Notes: a model not told the origin generated them from the letters alone. Positions 18,676-33,354 are shown, counted from the stretch's first letter. The stretch: 64,000 nucleotides of DNA from Lampropedia hyalina DSM 16112 (GCF_900129055.1 NZ_FQUZ01000001.1:1-64000), one strand, 5' to 3'. Translations and numbers: made by a program.

Positions 18676-18921
18676 CTACGCAGGCAAATGCCACTGCCCT
18701 GCTGCACAACTCAGGCACAGGCAGGACGGTGTGGCAATTGAAGGCTGTGCCTGCCGCTGCTGTGCCAGTGCCTCGAGGGCTTGTGCGCTGATGTGGGTAT
18801 TCATGCACCAGCAGGCCGATGCGTCTTCACCGCCAGCACCGGCCATGGCGCACTGATTGCCGCGCCCGCACAGCGGGCAATTGCCTTGGCCTTGGAGCTG
18901 TGGCTCCGTCACAGGTGCCAT
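18676..18921 (-). CDS. Cysteine-rich CWC family protein
   Basis: A protein of about 81 residues matching the cysteine-rich CWC family: CPLCGRGNQCAMA, then ACWC, then CLCLSC near the C-terminus. The cysteines suggest metal binding; the function is unknown. The chosen ATG overlaps the end of the phosphoribosyltransferase gene by 13 bases, implying translational coupling. An upstream ATG (18981) would give 101 residues but overlaps the neighbour by 73 bases. Confidence 0.8.
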   Translation of the reverse strand: MAPVTEPQLQGQGNCPLCGRGNQCAMAGAGGEDASACWCMNTHISAQALEALAQQRQAQPSIATPSCLCLSCAAGQWHLPA

Positions 18922-19433
18922 TTGCCGATCAGGCTTTCCGGGCGCAGGCTGTCGTAGTGCTCGAAGGGCTGGTGAATCCACGGATTGGTGGGCAGGTGCT
19001 CGGCGCAGTAATCGGCCTGGAAGGTGGAGATGCCCTTGGTCCAGACCACGGCGGAACGCAGGTCGGTGATGGGGCTGTAGCGTTGCCGCAGCATATCTAC
19101 CACGGCATGCAGGGTGTGGCCGGTGTCGGCCAGATCGTCCACCAGCAGCACACGCCCGGCCAGTTCGGCGCGGGGGGTGGTGATGTACTTGGCAATGTCC
19201 AGATGCCCCTGCACCGTACCCGCATTGGCCCGGTAGGAACTGGTGGACATGATGGCCAGCGGTTTATCGAAAATGCGGCTGAGCACATCGCCAGGGCGCA
19301 TGCCCCCGCGTGCCAGACACAGAATGGTGTCGAACTCCCAGCCAGACTGGTGAATCTGTATGGCCAGTTTTTCGATCAGGTCGTGGTATTCGTCATAACT
19401 GACGTACAGGTGTTTGCCATCTTCTGTCAGCAT
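18909..19433 (-). CDS. Phosphoribosyltransferase (xanthine/guanine type)
   Basis: A 174-residue type I phosphoribosyltransferase with the PRPP loop VLLVDDLADTGHTL and an N-terminal LARGGMRPGDVLSR segment similar to bacterial Gpt-like enzymes. It probably salvages a purine base with PRPP; the exact base cannot be read from the sequence. The start is supported by AGGAG eight bases upstream; the longer open frame upstream is antisense to purA and not coding. It follows purA (163-base gap) in an order common in Burkholderiales. Confidence 0.9.
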   Translation of the reverse strand: MLTEDGKHLYVSYDEYHDLIEKLAIQIHQSGWEFDTILCLARGGMRPGDVLSRIFDKPLAIMSTSSYRANAGTVQGHLDIAKYITTPRAELAGRVLLVDDLADTGHTLHAVVDMLRQRYSPITDLRSAVVWTKGISTFQADYCAEHLPTNPWIHQPFEHYDSLRPESLIGKWHL

Positions 19434-19596
19434 GGTGGTGACTCCTGGGGGTTTTCGTGGGACGGGGGAAGGATGCAAAGGCAGTCCATTAGCAACGGCC
19501 TGTGCGCCCGCACCGGAGCCAGGTGGCCGGAGCGGATAGAGGTGGTGCAACCCCTGCCCATATACGGACGGGCAGGAGATCGGGAAGCATCCGGCT

Positions 19597-21075
<1,479 letters not shown>

Positions 21076-21087
21076 TTACGGTACCTC

Positions 21088-22251
21088 TCAGGCGGCAGGG
21101 GTACATGCTTGCAGCCGCCACTGCCCATCCTCCTGCACCAGTTGCCGGGTGCAGTGGAATTCCTCGGCCTCGTTGGCATGGCCGGGCATGGCGAAGATGA
21201 CGGTCTGGCCACTGGCGCGCAGTTCGGCCACCAGGGATTGAAGGGCAGCATCTTCCGACCAGGGAGCCAGAATGGCCTGGCGCAGATCGCGCTTGCGCAC
21301 GGCCGTGACCAGTTGCTTCAAATCCAGGCTGAACCCTGCGGCCGGGCGGTTGCGCCCGTAGGCCGCGCCCACTTCGTCGTAGCGACCGCCGCGCACCAAT
21401 GCGTCGGTGCAATGCGGCGAATAGATGGTGAAGCGCATGCCGCTGTAATAGGCGTAGCCGCGCAGATCGGCCAGATCGTAGGAAACGGCGGCCTGTTGCC
21501 CCAGCCGGTCGGCCAGCCATTGCAGCCCATCCAATACCGCCAGTGCCTTGGGGAAGGCAGCCAGCACACGGCGGGCCTCATCCAGCACTTCCGGGCCGCC
21601 GTACAGCCCCGGCAAGGCCAGCAGGGCCTGCCGTGCCACAGCCGGGAAGTCGCGCGTGAGCACGGCCAGTTCGGAAACATCCTTGGCAGCGAGCGCGGCA
21701 TGCACCTGGCGCAGGATATCCATGCTCACCAGCAGGCCACCCAGCAGGCTGCGGGCGACGCGCACATCGCCCATGACGGCAACGGCCTGAGCCACACCGG
21801 CCTGCCGCAGACAGTCGAGTGCGAGTTGCAGGGCTTCCAGATCGGCCTCACGCCCTTCGTGGCCGTAGATTTCCGCACCAAACTGAAGGGGTTCACGCGA
21901 GGCGTAGGGGCGTTCCGGGCGGGTATGCAGCACCGGGCCGCAGTAGCACAGGCGCGTGACACCCTGGCGGTTGAGCAGGTGCGCATCGATGCGGGCCACC
22001 TGCTGGGTGCTGTCGGCGCGGATGCCCACGGTGCGGCCAGAGAGGGAATCGACGGCCTTGAAGGTCTGCAAGTCCAGTGCCTGGCCCGTGCCGGTGAGCA
22101 GCGACTCCAGATGCTCCATCAGGGGCGGGATGACCAGTTCATAGCCATAGGTGGAAGCCGTATCCAGCAAAGTGCGCCGCAACTCTTCAATGTGGCGCGC
22201 TTCCGAAGGCAGAACATCGGCAATGTGATCGGGTAGAACCCAGGCAGACAT
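21088..22251 (-). CDS. hisZ: ATP phosphoribosyltransferase regulatory subunit HisZ
   Basis: A 387-residue HisRS-like protein without the tRNA anticodon domain. It starts with the HisZ pattern [15 protein letters not shown] and has the class II motif 2-like [10 protein letters not shown]. HisZ binds short-form HisG and is needed for the first step of histidine synthesis and its feedback control. Its gene starts the hisZ-purA cluster; hisG is not in the window. Length is normal. Confidence 0.96.
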   Translation of the reverse strand: MSAWVLPDHIADVLPSEARHIEELRRTLLDTASTYGYELVIPPLMEHLESLLTGTGQALDLQTFKAVDSLSGRTVGIRADSTQQVARIDAHLLNRQGVTRLCYCGPVLHTRPERPYASREPLQFGAEIYGHEGREADLEALQLALDCLRQAGVAQAVAVMGDVRVARSLLGGLLVSMDILRQVHAALAAKDVSELAVLTRDFPAVARQALLALPGLYGGPEVLDEARRVLAAFPKALAVLDGLQWLADRLGQQAAVSYDLADLRGYAYYSGMRFTIYSPHCTDALVRGGRYDEVGAAYGRNRPAAGFSLDLKQLVTAVRKRDLRQAILAPWSEDAALQSLVAELRASGQTVIFAMPGHANEAEEFHCTRQLVQEDGQWRLQACTPAA

Positions 22252-22377
22252 GGCAAAAGTCGGATGCTGTTAAAAACCTTATTCTACCGGAACGGTCAGG
22301 CAGGAAAAGGTCTGTATCGTGTTCAAGGCATGGGCCTGCACCCACCCAGACATCGGCGCATGGCTCGTTGCAAACGA

Positions 22378-22413
22378 AACGGGTGTGGCCACCCGTTGGC
22401 AACCACACCCGTT
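22378..22413 (-). terminator. Terminator downstream of rhlE
   Basis: An 11-bp stem, AACGGGTGTGG (22378-22388) with CCACACCCGTT (22403-22413), followed on the minus strand by TTCGTTTG. It lies between rhlE and hisZ. The T-run is imperfect. Confidence 0.6.
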
Positions 22414-22453
22414 ATCCATGTCATAGGCGTTGTGCGAATGCCTTGGAACCTGT

Positions 22454-24265
22454 TTACGCCATGCCACCCCGGCGGCCACCACCGCTGCGGCCGTTGTTGT
22501 TGCGGGGGCCACGCGGTGCGGCAGGATGACCGTTGTTGAAATGGCCAGCTCCGCCGCCACCGCCCGCAAAGCCGCGCTGGCTGCGGTTGCGGCCATTGCG
22601 CTGGGTCATGCTGTCCACGCTGGTGCGCATGGGGTCGGGCTGACCAGTGCCACCGCTGCGACGCGGTGCGGCCAGCGAGGTACCCGCCTGGGTTCCCAGA
22701 TGGGCATCTTCACGCAACAGTGGCAGGCGTTCCTTGGCTGGGTAATCCTGCGCGGCACTGCGAGGGGCTGCTCCACGCCCGTTGCCTGCATTGCCACCTC
22801 CGGCAGGGCGATTGCCCTGCCCCTGGCGGTTCTGCGGGCCACTACTGCGCGGCTTGCCTGAATGCGGGGTGGCGGCGCGGTTGCGTCCCTGTCCCTGCCG
22901 TGCCGCTGGCCGTCCACCTGATTCGTCATCGGAAAACGCCTGGGCGGCATCGCCAGCAGGAGCAGAACGGGGCGAAGCCGAGGGAGGGGTTTTGGTGCGC
23001 ACGCGATCCAGCATTTCCTTGCGGGCTTTCTTGGCGGCAGCCTGCATCACGTCGCGGCCCGGTGGGCGGCCTGCACCACCCCAGAGGGTCTGGCGGCCCA
23101 TGGCAATGGGTTCGGCCACTTCATCGGCTTCGGGGGCGAATTCAGACATGATGTCCACGGGAATCTCCTGCTTGGTGAAGCGTTCGATTTCCATCATGAA
23201 GCCTTCTTCATCCAGACACACCAGGCTGATGGCATGGCCATCGGCTCCCGCGCGGCCTGTGCGGCCAATGCGGTGGACGTAGTCTTCGGGCACATTCGGA
23301 ATTTCGTAATTGACGACATGTGGCAGTTCGTCGATGTCGATGCCGCGTGCGGCAATGTCGGTGGCCACCAGTGCCCGCAACTGTCCGGTCTTGAAGCCGG
23401 CCAGTGCCTGGGTGCGGGCGGTCTGGCTCTTGTTGCCATGCAGGGCCATGGCACTCACGCCGTGCTTGTTCAGGTATTCGGCCACATGGTTTGCGCCGAA
23501 CTTGGTGCGGGTGAACACCAGCACCTGGTTCCAGTTGCGGCTGGTGATGATGTGCAGCAGCGCGGCCTTTTTCTGGTTGCGTCCCACCGGGCAGATCACC
23601 TGGCTGATGCGCTGCACCGTGGTGTTGGGCGGCGTGACCTGCACCTGCTCGGGCTGGTTCAGCAGGGTGTTGGCCAGTTGCTTGATGTCGTCGCTGAAGG
23701 TGGCAGAGAACAGCAGCGACTGCTTTTGCCGGGGCAGCAGGGCCAGCACCTTGCGCACGTCGTGGATGAAGCCCATGTCCAGCATGCGGTCGGCCTCGTC
23801 CAGCACCAGGAATTCGACCTGGGAGAGATCGGCATGCGACTGGGATTGCAGATCGAGCAGGCGGCCCGGCGTGGCCACGAGGATGTCCACGCCCCGGTTC
23901 AGTTGGGCGATCTGCGCGGCCATGCCCACGCCACCAAAAATCACCGTGGCGCGCAATGGCAGGTTCTTGGCGTAGGCGCGGATGTTTTCCTCGATCTGTG
24001 CGGCCAGTTCGCGGGTGGGGGTGAGGATGAGGGCACGCACCGGGCGTTTGCCGCGCTCGTCCTGCGGCTGGCGCGAGAGCATTTCCAGCAGCGGCAGTGC
24101 GAAGGCGGCGGTCTTGCCGGTGCCGGTCTGTGCGCCGGCCAGCAGGTCTTTGCCCTGCAAGATCAATGGGATGGCTTGTGTCTGAATGGGGGTGGGCTGG
24201 GTGTAGCCCATGTCGCTGACGGCCGACACAATGGCCTCGGACAGATTCAATGATGCAAAAGTCAC
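22454..24265 (-). CDS. rhlE: DEAD-box RNA helicase, RhlE-like
   Basis: The 603-residue protein shows the Q motif (TPIQTQAIP), Walker A (AQTGTGKT), the DEAD box ([10 protein letters not shown]), SAT and the helicase C-terminal motifs ([10 protein letters not shown]) within residues 1-380. A long disordered tail rich in Arg, Gly, Asn and Pro ends in GGRRGG and probably binds RNA. RhlE-type helicases act in ribosome assembly and RNA turnover. The tail makes it longer than E. coli RhlE (454). The gene stands alone with its own terminator. Confidence 0.93.
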   Translation of the reverse strand: MTFASLNLSEAIVSAVSDMGYTQPTPIQTQAIPLILQGKDLLAGAQTGTGKTAAFALPLLEMLSRQPQDERGKRPVRALILTPTRELAAQIEENIRAYAKNLPLRATVIFGGVGMAAQIAQLNRGVDILVATPGRLLDLQSQSHADLSQVEFLVLDEADRMLDMGFIHDVRKVLALLPRQKQSLLFSATFSDDIKQLANTLLNQPEQVQVTPPNTTVQRISQVICPVGRNQKKAALLHIITSRNWNQVLVFTRTKFGANHVAEYLNKHGVSAMALHGNKSQTARTQALAGFKTGQLRALVATDIAARGIDIDELPHVVNYEIPNVPEDYVHRIGRTGRAGADGHAISLVCLDEEGFMMEIERFTKQEIPVDIMSEFAPEADEVAEPIAMGRQTLWGGAGRPPGRDVMQAAAKKARKEMLDRVRTKTPPSASPRSAPAGDAAQAFSDDESGGRPAARQGQGRNRAATPHSGKPRSSGPQNRQGQGNRPAGGGNAGNGRGAAPRSAAQDYPAKERLPLLREDAHLGTQAGTSLAAPRRSGGTGQPDPMRTSVDSMTQRNGRNRSQRGFAGGGGGAGHFNNGHPAAPRGPRNNNGRSGGGRRGGMA

Positions 24266-24604
24266 AGTTGAATGAAGGCATTCATTTGCAGATGCCTTGG
24301 GTTATGGGTTGTTGGATACTCGCCCTTCTGCCGGGTCAGGACAGTTCAGTGCAGGGCAGATCAGCGTGTGCGCGCACGGGCGACTGGAAATCCAGCCAGC
24401 AACCGGGCCGTTCCTGTTCAGGAGCGGTACGCATTCAGTGACGAACTTGCGGCTGACTGAAGGCCGCAAGGTCTTCATTTTTACACAGGTTGGCTGTTTT
24501 CGCCAAGCACAACCCACGCAAAATGCTGCTGTGCAGCGTGACAACGACACCACCGGCCCCGGATGATGCCATTGCCGCCTGCACAGCGGATGGCAAAACC
24601 CTGT
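24266..24604. other. Intergenic region upstream of rhlE
   Basis: 339 bases between the serS stop and the rhlE start. The reading frames here have no recognisable features. The rhlE promoter is expected, but no clear boxes were identified. Confidence 0.4.
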
Positions 24605-25954
<1,350 letters not shown>

Positions 25955-26011
25955 TCAAAACGGCTATTGTCCCCGATGACACGCCCTAAGCCAAACATCC
26001 GGGCCAAAAGC

Positions 26012-26036
26012 AAAAAGACGCATCGTGCGTCTTTTT
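26012..26036 (-). terminator. Intrinsic terminator after gap
   Basis: AAAAAGACGCA, the loop TCG, then TGCGTCTTTTT forms a compact hairpin with U-runs in both directions. It lies just downstream of the gap stop codon. Confidence 0.88.
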
Positions 26037-26058
26037 GCGGGGTGGGTGCTATCGATGC

Positions 26059-27156
<1,098 letters not shown>

Positions 27157-27161
27157 TCATT

Positions 27162-27806
27162 TTAATGGTTTATGACAGCTTGCCCCGCATCGGCACCCAG
27201 CGTGCACAGGAACTGCGCCAGCGCGGGCAGATAAAGCTCGAAACTGTCGGACAGCGCGTGATCGCTGCCTGCCAGCACGGTCTGCCGCGCCAGCGGGTAA
27301 CGCGCCACCATCTCGCGCCAGTCCAGCACCTCGTCGCCCTGGGCAATCAGCCCCCATTGCGGCGCAGACGGGGGCTGTGACGGGTCGATGGCCAGTGCCT
27401 GCAACTGGCCGATGTATTCGGGCTGGAAGAACTGCTTTTCCTGCGGGTCGTGCCAACTGGTGACTTCCCCGATGTGCTGCGCCAGGTCACGCGCGGGAAA
27501 CACCGCCGGGTTGAGCAGCACGGCAGGGCAGGCATATTGCGCGGCCACCCAGGTGGCGTAGTAGCCGCCCAGCGACGACCCCATCACCGCCATACTTTTC
27601 TTCGGCCAGGCGCGCACCAGCTCCTGCACCTGCTGCATGGCCTGCCGTGGTGATGCAGGCAGATGCGGAATCGCAACGTGAACCTGCGGGTGATGCCGGG
27701 CAAACCACTCCAGCGTCCGCCTGGCCTTGAAAGACTGCGGAGACGAGCGGAAACCATGCAGGTACAGCAGATGCGTGAGCACTGGGGTGGATGGCGGGGT
27801 GGACAT
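27162..27806 (-). CDS. YqiA/YcfP-like alpha/beta hydrolase
   Basis: A 214-residue single-domain hydrolase of the YqiA/UPF0227 group: YLHGFRSSPQS near the N-terminus, nucleophile elbow GSSLGG, aspartate in GDEVLDW and histidine in GSDHALSD. It probably hydrolyses short acyl esters; the physiological substrate is unknown. ATG 27806 is chosen for the AGGAG upstream. It sits between gap and the nrd operon, divergent from the latter. Confidence 0.9.
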   Translation of the reverse strand: MSTPPSTPVLTHLLYLHGFRSSPQSFKARRTLEWFARHHPQVHVAIPHLPASPRQAMQQVQELVRAWPKKSMAVMGSSLGGYYATWVAAQYACPAVLLNPAVFPARDLAQHIGEVTSWHDPQEKQFFQPEYIGQLQALAIDPSQPPSAPQWGLIAQGDEVLDWREMVARYPLARQTVLAGSDHALSDSFELYLPALAQFLCTLGADAGQAVINH

Positions 27807-27881
27807 GGCAGGCTCCTGGCGAAAAACACGACCCTGCCATTGTCCAACAGGATGCCGCACCCCAAATTAATTAGCACATGC

Positions 27882-27887
27882 TATACT
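27882..27887 (+). promoter_or_regulatory. Putative -10 box of the nrd operon
   Basis: TATACT lies 33 bases before the nrdA start within an AT-rich stretch with a CTATA-N5-TATAG inverted repeat (27881-27895). No convincing -35 was found, and the repeat does not match the 16-bp NrdR box well. Confidence 0.35.
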
Positions 27888-27919
27888 TTTTATAGTAACA
27901 GCTTATTCTGATTGATCCC

Positions 27920-30199
27920 ATGACCTCCTCTGGAACCCTGCAAGTGACCAAACGCGATGGGCGGCTTGAAGCCATCGACCTCGACAAAATTCACCGCGTC
28001 ATCACCTGGGCGGCACAGGGGCTGGAGAAGGTTTCCGTCTCGCAGGTGGAGTTGCAGGCACAGCTCCAGTTCTACGATGGCATCCGCACCCGCGACATTC
28101 ACGAAACCCTCATCAAGTCTGCCGCCGACCTGATTGCCGAAGACACGCCCGACTACCAGTATCTGGCGGCACGGCTGGCGATTTTTCATCTGCGCAAGAT
28201 TGCCTATGGTCAGTTCGAGCCACCGCATTTGCACACCCATGTGAGTCGGCTGGTGGCCCTGGGCAAGTACGACGGCCATCTGCTGGACGACTACAGCGCG
28301 GCCGATTTCGACGCACTCAATGCCCACCTCGACCACTGGCGTGATATGGACTTTGCCTACGCCGCCGTGCAGCAACTCGAAGGCAAGTACCTGGTGCAGG
28401 ATCGTGTGACACGGCAGGTCTATGAAAGCCCACAGTTTCTGTTCATGCTGGTGGCCATGTGCCTGTTTGCCGCATATCCGACCGCCACACGCCTGGATCA
28501 TGTGCGACGCTTTTACGACGCGCTGTCGCGCTTTCGCATCAGCCTGCCCACGCCCATCATGGCCGGGGTGCGCACGCCCACGCGGCAGTTCAGCTCCTGC
28601 GTGCTGATCGAATGCGACGACAGTCTGGACAGCATCAACGCCACCACCAGTGCCATCGTGCGCTATGTATCGCAGCGGGCGGGCATCGGCATCAACGCCG
28701 GGCGCATCCGCGCGGTGGGCAGTCCGATTCGCGGTGGCGAAGCGCAGCACACCGGCTGCCTGCCGTTCTTCAAGCTGTTTCAGGCCGCCGTCAAGTCCTG
28801 CTCGCAGGGCGGTGTACGCGGCGGTGCGGCCACGCTGTTCTATCCGCTGTGGCATTGGGAGGTGGAATCGCTGCTGGTGCTGAAAAACAACCGGGGCGTG
28901 GAAGAAAACCGCGTGCGCCATCTGGACTATGGCGTGCAGATCAACCGCCTGCTGTACCAGAGGCTCATCAAGGGGCAGTCCATCACGCTGTTCTCACCGC
29001 ACGAAGTGCCCGATCTGTACGAGGCGTTTTTTGCCGATCAGGAAGCCTTCGAGCGTTTGTATGTGCAATACGAACAGCATGAATCCATCCGCAAGCGCAG
29101 CCTGCCCGCCACCGAACTGTTCTCGCTGCTGATGCAGGAGCGTGCGGGCACCGGGCGCATCTACATCCAGAACGTCGATCACTGCAACACGCACAGCCCA
29201 TTCGACCCGGCCAGCGCGCCGGTGCGCCAGTCCAACCTGTGCATGGAAATCGCCCTGCCCACCCGGCCCTTGCAAGACTTGCACGACCCCGAAGGCGAGA
29301 TCGCGCTGTGCACGCTCTCGGCCATCAACCTGGGCACGCTGCAATCACTGGACGAACTGCCGCAACTGGCCGACCTGCTGGTGCGCGCACTCGATGCCCT
29401 GCTGGACTACCAGGATTACCCGGTCGCCGCCGCACAGCATGCCACGCGCCAGCGGCGCACGCTGGGCATAGGTGTCATCAACTACGCCTGCTATCTGGCG
29501 CGGCATGGCCTGCGCTATTCCGATGGCAGCGCGCTGGCCCTGACGCACCGCACCTTTGAAGCCATTCAATACCACTTGCTGAAAGCATCCGTGCAACGGG
29601 CGCGCGAGGCAGGAGCCTGCCCCGGCTTTTCCGAGACGCGCTACGCGCAAGGCATTCTGCCCATCGATACCTACAAGAAAGACCTTGACGGCATCTGCCA
29701 CGAACCGCTGCATCTGGACTGGGAGGGCCTGCGTGCCGACATTCGCCACTGGGGTTTGCGCCACTCCACGCTGACCGCGCTGATGCCGTCGGAAACCTCC
29801 AGCCAGATCGCCAATGCCACCAACGGCATCGAGCCGCCGCGCGGGCTGGTATCCGTCAAACAGTCCAAGGACGGCATTCTGCGCCAGGTCGTGCCGGACA
29901 TCGGCCCACTGCGCGACCGTTACGAACTGTTGTGGCAGATGCCGGGCAACGAAGGCTACCTCCAATTGGTGGGCGTGATGCAGAAATTCGTCGATCAGGC
30001 CATTTCTGCCAACACCAGCTACGACCCGCAACGCTTCGAGGGCGGGCGCGTGCCGATGAAGCAACTGCTCAAGGATTTGCTTACCGCCTACAAATACGGC
30101 CTGAAAACCCTCTACTACCACCACACCCGCGACGGCGCGGACGATGCCCACGGCAGCCTGCCCGAAGACGACTGCGCCAGCGGCGCGTGCGCAATTTGA
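27920..30199 (+). CDS. nrdA: Class Ia ribonucleoside-diphosphate reductase, alpha subunit
   Basis: A 759-residue subunit with an N-terminal ATP-cone ([17 protein letters not shown]). Active-site Asn, Cys and Glu lie in [12 protein letters not shown], the partner cysteine in [11 protein letters not shown] and the first in FSSCVLIE; the radical-relay tyrosines are in [10 protein letters not shown], and the C-terminal redox pair is CASGAC. It reduces ribonucleotides to deoxyribonucleotides aerobically. nrdB starts 17 bases after its stop. NrdR, encoded at 8120, is the expected repressor. Confidence 0.98.
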   Translation: MTSSGTLQVTKRDGRLEAIDLDKIHRVITWAAQGLEKVSVSQVELQAQLQFYDGIRTRDIHETLIKSAADLIAEDTPDYQYLAARLAIFHLRKIAYGQFEPPHLHTHVSRLVALGKYDGHLLDDYSAADFDALNAHLDHWRDMDFAYAAVQQLEGKYLVQDRVTRQVYESPQFLFMLVAMCLFAAYPTATRLDHVRRFYDALSRFRISLPTPIMAGVRTPTRQFSSCVLIECDDSLDSINATTSAIVRYVSQRAGIGINAGRIRAVGSPIRGGEAQHTGCLPFFKLFQAAVKSCSQGGVRGGAATLFYPLWHWEVESLLVLKNNRGVEENRVRHLDYGVQINRLLYQRLIKGQSITLFSPHEVPDLYEAFFADQEAFERLYVQYEQHESIRKRSLPATELFSLLMQERAGTGRIYIQNVDHCNTHSPFDPASAPVRQSNLCMEIALPTRPLQDLHDPEGEIALCTLSAINLGTLQSLDELPQLADLLVRALDALLDYQDYPVAAAQHATRQRRTLGIGVINYACYLARHGLRYSDGSALALTHRTFEAIQYHLLKASVQRAREAGACPGFSETRYAQGILPIDTYKKDLDGICHEPLHLDWEGLRADIRHWGLRHSTLTALMPSETSSQIANATNGIEPPRGLVSVKQSKDGILRQVVPDIGPLRDRYELLWQMPGNEGYLQLVGVMQKFVDQAISANTSYDPQRFEGGRVPMKQLLKDLLTAYKYGLKTLYYHHTRDGADDAHGSLPEDDCASGACAI

Positions 30200-30216
30200 G
30201 CAGGGCAGGCACCGGC

Positions 30217-31350
30217 ATGGGCTACAGCATCTTCACCCCCGCAGACAACGACCAGTTGTGCGAGCCGATGTTCTTCGGCCAGCCAGTCAATGTCTCGCGC
30301 TACGACCAGCAGAAATACCCGGTATTCGAGAAGCTGATCGAGAAACAGCTCTCCTTCTTCTGGCGACCGGAAGAAGTGGACATCTCGCAAGACCGCATCG
30401 ACTACCAGAACCTGCCCGCGCACGAGCAGCACATCTTCATCAGCAACCTCAAGTACCAGACCCTGCTGGATTCCATTCAAGGGCGCAGCCCCAACATCGC
30501 CCTGCTGCCGCTGGTGTCGCTGCCGGAGCTGGAGACCTGGGTGGAAACCTGGTCGTTTTCCGAGACCATCCACTCGCGCTCCTACACCCACATCATCCGC
30601 AACATCGTGGCCGACCCAGCCGTGGTGTTCGACGACATCATGCGCAACCGGCACGTGCGCGAACGCGCCACCGACATCGCTGGCTGGTACGACGCGCTGA
30701 TCCGCGACGGCATGCTCTACGCCCAACTGGGCGCGGGCGAGCACCGCATCAACGGCACCCCCTACCGCATCGACCTGCGCGACCTCAAGCAAAAGCTCTA
30801 CCTGTGCCTGATGAGCGTGAACATCCTCGAAGCCATCCGCTTCTACGTCAGCTTTGCCTGCTCGTTCGCGTTTGCCGAGCGCAAGCTGATGGAGGGCAAC
30901 GCCAAGATCATCCGCCTGATCGCCCGCGACGAAGCCCTGCACCTGAGCGGCACGCAGCACATTCTGGGCATTTTGCGCAGTGGCCAGGACGACCCGGAAT
31001 ACGCACAGATCGCCCAGGAGCTGCAACCGCGCTGCATCGCCATGTTCCGCGAAGCCGCCGAGCAGGAAAAGCAATGGGCCGACTACCTGTTCAAGGACGG
31101 TTCCATGATCGGACTGAACCGCGACATCCTCGCGCAGTACGTCGAGTACATCACCAACATCCGCATGCAGGCCGTGGGGCTGGAGCCGGCCTTCCCGGCC
31201 ACACGGCACAACCCGATTCCGTGGATCAACACCTGGCTGGCCTCCGACACCGTGCAGGTCGCGCCGCAGGAAGTGGAGCTGAGTTCCTACCTGATCGGCC
31301 AGATCGATGCCAGCGTCAGCAGCGACGACTTGCAGGACTTCGAGCTGTGA
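30217..31350 (+). CDS. nrdB: Class Ia ribonucleoside-diphosphate reductase, beta subunit
   Basis: A 377-residue ferritin-like subunit that holds the diiron centre and tyrosyl radical. [20 protein letters not shown] supplies Glu and His ligands and radical Tyr123; the second ligand set lies in [17 protein letters not shown]. Length equals E. coli NrdB. The start at 30217 is chosen by homology, and the longer open frame overlapping nrdA is a shadow. Its stop overlaps the ferredoxin start (GTGA). Confidence 0.98.
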   Translation: MGYSIFTPADNDQLCEPMFFGQPVNVSRYDQQKYPVFEKLIEKQLSFFWRPEEVDISQDRIDYQNLPAHEQHIFISNLKYQTLLDSIQGRSPNIALLPLVSLPELETWVETWSFSETIHSRSYTHIIRNIVADPAVVFDDIMRNRHVRERATDIAGWYDALIRDGMLYAQLGAGEHRINGTPYRIDLRDLKQKLYLCLMSVNILEAIRFYVSFACSFAFAERKLMEGNAKIIRLIARDEALHLSGTQHILGILRSGQDDPEYAQIAQELQPRCIAMFREAAEQEKQWADYLFKDGSMIGLNRDILAQYVEYITNIRMQAVGLEPAFPATRHNPIPWINTWLASDTVQVAPQEVELSSYLIGQIDASVSSDDLQDFEL

Positions 31351-31664
31351 ACCTGCTGTTCACCCACGCAGGCACATTCCCACTGGCCTACGACGAGCGG
31401 CTGCTGGACGCGCTGCTGCGCACCGGCCACGCCGTGGACTACCAATGCCGCGAAGGCTGGTGTGGCTCCTGCCGCACCCGGCTGCTGCAAGGCACTGTGC
31501 ACTACCCGCACAAGCCGCTGGCGCACCTGAATGCAGGCGAGATATTGCCCTGCTGCTGTCAGGCCGCCAGCCCCATCGTGCGGCTGGACTGCGAGCGCGA
31601 TCACCGCCTCGGCACGAACGACCTCACAAAAACAAGCCATTCATCCGATGGTTGCCCCCGATGA
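31347..31664 (+). CDS. yfaE: 2Fe-2S ferredoxin for NrdB cofactor maintenance (YfaE-like)
   Basis: A 105-residue plant-type ferredoxin with cluster cysteines in CREGWCGSC and ILPCCC. It begins with GTG overlapping the nrdB stop, so it is translationally coupled. In E. coli, YfaE reduces the NrdB diiron centre to rebuild the tyrosyl radical, and the same gene order supports that role here. The C-terminal 15 residues are poorly conserved. Confidence 0.92.
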   Translation: MNLLFTHAGTFPLAYDERLLDALLRTGHAVDYQCREGWCGSCRTRLLQGTVHYPHKPLAHLNAGEILPCCCQAASPIVRLDCERDHRLGTNDLTKTSHSSDGCPR

Positions 31665-31694
31665 AAGCCACCTCAACCCAAGGAGCACCACTGC

Positions 31695-32171
31695 ATGAGC
31701 ACCACCTCACCCCCGCTGCCATCCACCACCCTGCACCCCGGCCTGGGAGAGCACTTCCTTGCCTGGGAGCAGGCCATCGAAGCCGCCAACCACGCCTGCA
31801 ATGCAGCCAGCACGCACACCGCCCACCAACTCTACGAACAGGCCCAGACATTGGCACACGCCCTGCTGGCAGGCAAGCCCTGGCTGCACCCGCACTGCGC
31901 CAGTGCCTGCCAGCAGCAGATGGCACTGGATGCCAGTCTGGCTGCCGTGGTCGTCACCTGCCACAACCGCGCCCACCTCTACCAGCAGGAGAACCACGCC
32001 AGCCACAGTGCCGCCTGCTGCCAGCAGGCACATGCCTGCGTACAAAGACTGCTGGCTGACCCCAGCCTGCCCGAGCACCTCTATCCCATCGTCTCGCGCC
32101 ATCTGCTGCGCACCCTGGTGCAACTGCCCGCATTGCCTGCCGACACAGCCACCCGCATGGGTCTGCACTGA
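31695..32171 (+). CDS. Hypothetical 158-residue protein
   Basis: I do not recognise the family. The sequence is mostly helical, rich in Ala, His, Cys and Gln (for example HSAACCQQAHACVQR), and has no signal peptide. The start ATG follows AAGGAG with a spacing of about 9, so translation is likely. It lies 30 bases after yfaE on the same strand and 51 bases before the next gene, so it may be the tail of the nrd operon. The His/Cys content could reflect metal binding, which is speculation. Confidence 0.7.
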   Translation: MSTTSPPLPSTTLHPGLGEHFLAWEQAIEAANHACNAASTHTAHQLYEQAQTLAHALLAGKPWLHPHCASACQQQMALDASLAAVVVTCHNRAHLYQQENHASHSAACCQQAHACVQRLLADPSLPEHLYPIVSRHLLRTLVQLPALPADTATRMGLH

Positions 32172-32222
32172 CGAACCGTACCCAACACCACCACTTTCTT
32201 CACCTCAACAGGAGCCTACCCA

Positions 32223-32618
32223 ATGAACACCCTCAACGACACCATCAAGGCCATGCTGGCCACGCAACTGCCCATTCAGGCCACCGTTGGCCCGGACGGC
32301 ATTCCCGACATCGGCCCCAAGCGTTCGCTGCGCGCCTATGACGACCAGACGCTGATCTACAACGAGAACACCGGCGGCCAGACGCTGCGCAACCTCAAGG
32401 ATGGCTCGAAAATCGCCGTGGCCATCATCGACCGCGAAGCCCTGGACGGCTACCGGTTTCTGGGCCGTGCCGAAATCTTCCACGAAGGCAAGCCCTACGA
32501 TAACGCCGTCGCTTTCGCCGCCAAAAACGGCATGAAAACCCCGCTGTGCGCCGTACTGATTCACATCGAGGCAATCTTCACGCTCCGCTCCGGCCCCACG
32601 GCGGGCACGCGGCTGTGA
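32223..32618 (+). CDS. Pyridoxamine 5'-phosphate oxidase family protein
   Basis: A 131-residue split-barrel flavin-binding fold: TVGPDGIPDIGPKRSLRAYD, YNENTGGQT and VAIIDREALDGYRFLGRAEI match small PNPOx-like proteins. Such proteins bind FMN, F420 or heme; the substrate is unknown. AGGAGCC lies 8 bases upstream of the ATG. Confidence 0.88.
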   Translation: MNTLNDTIKAMLATQLPIQATVGPDGIPDIGPKRSLRAYDDQTLIYNENTGGQTLRNLKDGSKIAVAIIDREALDGYRFLGRAEIFHEGKPYDNAVAFAAKNGMKTPLCAVLIHIEAIFTLRSGPTAGTRL

Positions 32619-32633
32619 ATCGGTCGGCACTGG

Positions 32634-32661
32634 TTTCAGGCACGCATCAGACTGCCTTCAG
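32634..32661 (+). promoter_or_regulatory. Three 11-bp-phased direct repeats before qseB
   Basis: TTTCAG (32634), CATCAG (32645) and CTTCAG (32656) recur exactly every 11 bases, the pattern expected for tandem binding of an OmpR-family regulator. The last two are also found before ygiW at 34702-34718. They lie 25 bases upstream of the qseB start. Confidence 0.55.
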
Positions 32662-32685
32662 CTCCAGCGTGTAAGCTGCGCATTC

Positions 32686-33354
32686 ATGCGCATTCTCCTG
32701 ATCGAAGACGACCCCTCGCTGGGCAGTTCCCTGCAATCGTGGCTGCGGCTGGATGGCTATGCCGTGGACTGGCTCCAGCGTGGCGATCAGGCGGCAGCGG
32801 CCCTGGCCACGCACGAATACCACTGCATTCTGCTGGACCGGGGCCTGCCGGGGCTGGACGGCGATGCCGTGCTGCGCGCGCTGCGGGCCTCCCGCCCCCC
32901 TGCTGGCGAAGTGCCGGTCATTCTGATTACCGCGCGCGACACGCTGGCCGACCGCGTGCAGGGGCTGGATGGGGGGGCCGACGACTATCTGGTCAAGCCT
33001 TTCGATCTGGAAGAACTCTCGGCGCGGGTGCGTGCCGCGCTGCGCCGGGGTGCGGCCCAGCAGCATCCGACCCTGCGACATGGGGCGGTGGAACTGGACC
33101 CCTCTGCCAAAACGGTGACACGCAATGGCCAGTCCGTCACGCTGACGGCGCGTGAATTTGCGGTGTTGCAGGCACTGATGCGGCATCCTGGCCACATTCT
33201 CAGCCGTGCGCAACTGGAAGAATCGCTCTATGGCTGGGGGCAGGAGATCGAGAGCAACGCCATCGAGGTACACGTTTACAAACTGCGCAAGAAGCTGGGC
33301 AGCGGCTTCATCGTCACCGCCCGCAATCAGGGCTACACGCTGGCATCGGCATGA
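32686..33354 (+). CDS. qseB: OmpR-family response regulator, QseB-like
   Basis: A 222-residue protein with a receiver domain (1-115; acidic Glu7-Asp8-Asp9, phosphoacceptor Asp51, Lys104 in LVKPF) and a winged-helix DNA-binding domain (about 128-220, NAIEVHVYKLRKKL). It overlaps the kinase gene by ATGA. The QseB assignment rather than PmrA, its close relative, rests on the adjacent kinase and the ygiW gene downstream, an arrangement known from enteric bacteria and Pasteurellaceae. The signal is not known. Confidence 0.9.
   Translation: MRILLIEDDPSLGSSLQSWLRLDGYAVDWLQRGDQAAAALATHEYHCILLDRGLPGLDGDAVLRALRASRPPAGEVPVILITARDTLADRVQGLDGGADDYLVKPFDLEELSARVRAALRRGAAQQHPTLRHGAVELDPSAKTVTRNGQSVTLTAREFAVLQALMRHPGHILSRAQLEESLYGWGQEIESNAIEVHVYKLRKKLGSGFIVTARNQGYTLASA

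Noticed and set aside
27840-27919. Pair of NrdR boxes before nrdA
   Set aside because: Only one AT-rich inverted repeat (CTATA-N5-TATAG) is present and it does not fit the 16-bp NrdR consensus or the usual two-box spacing.
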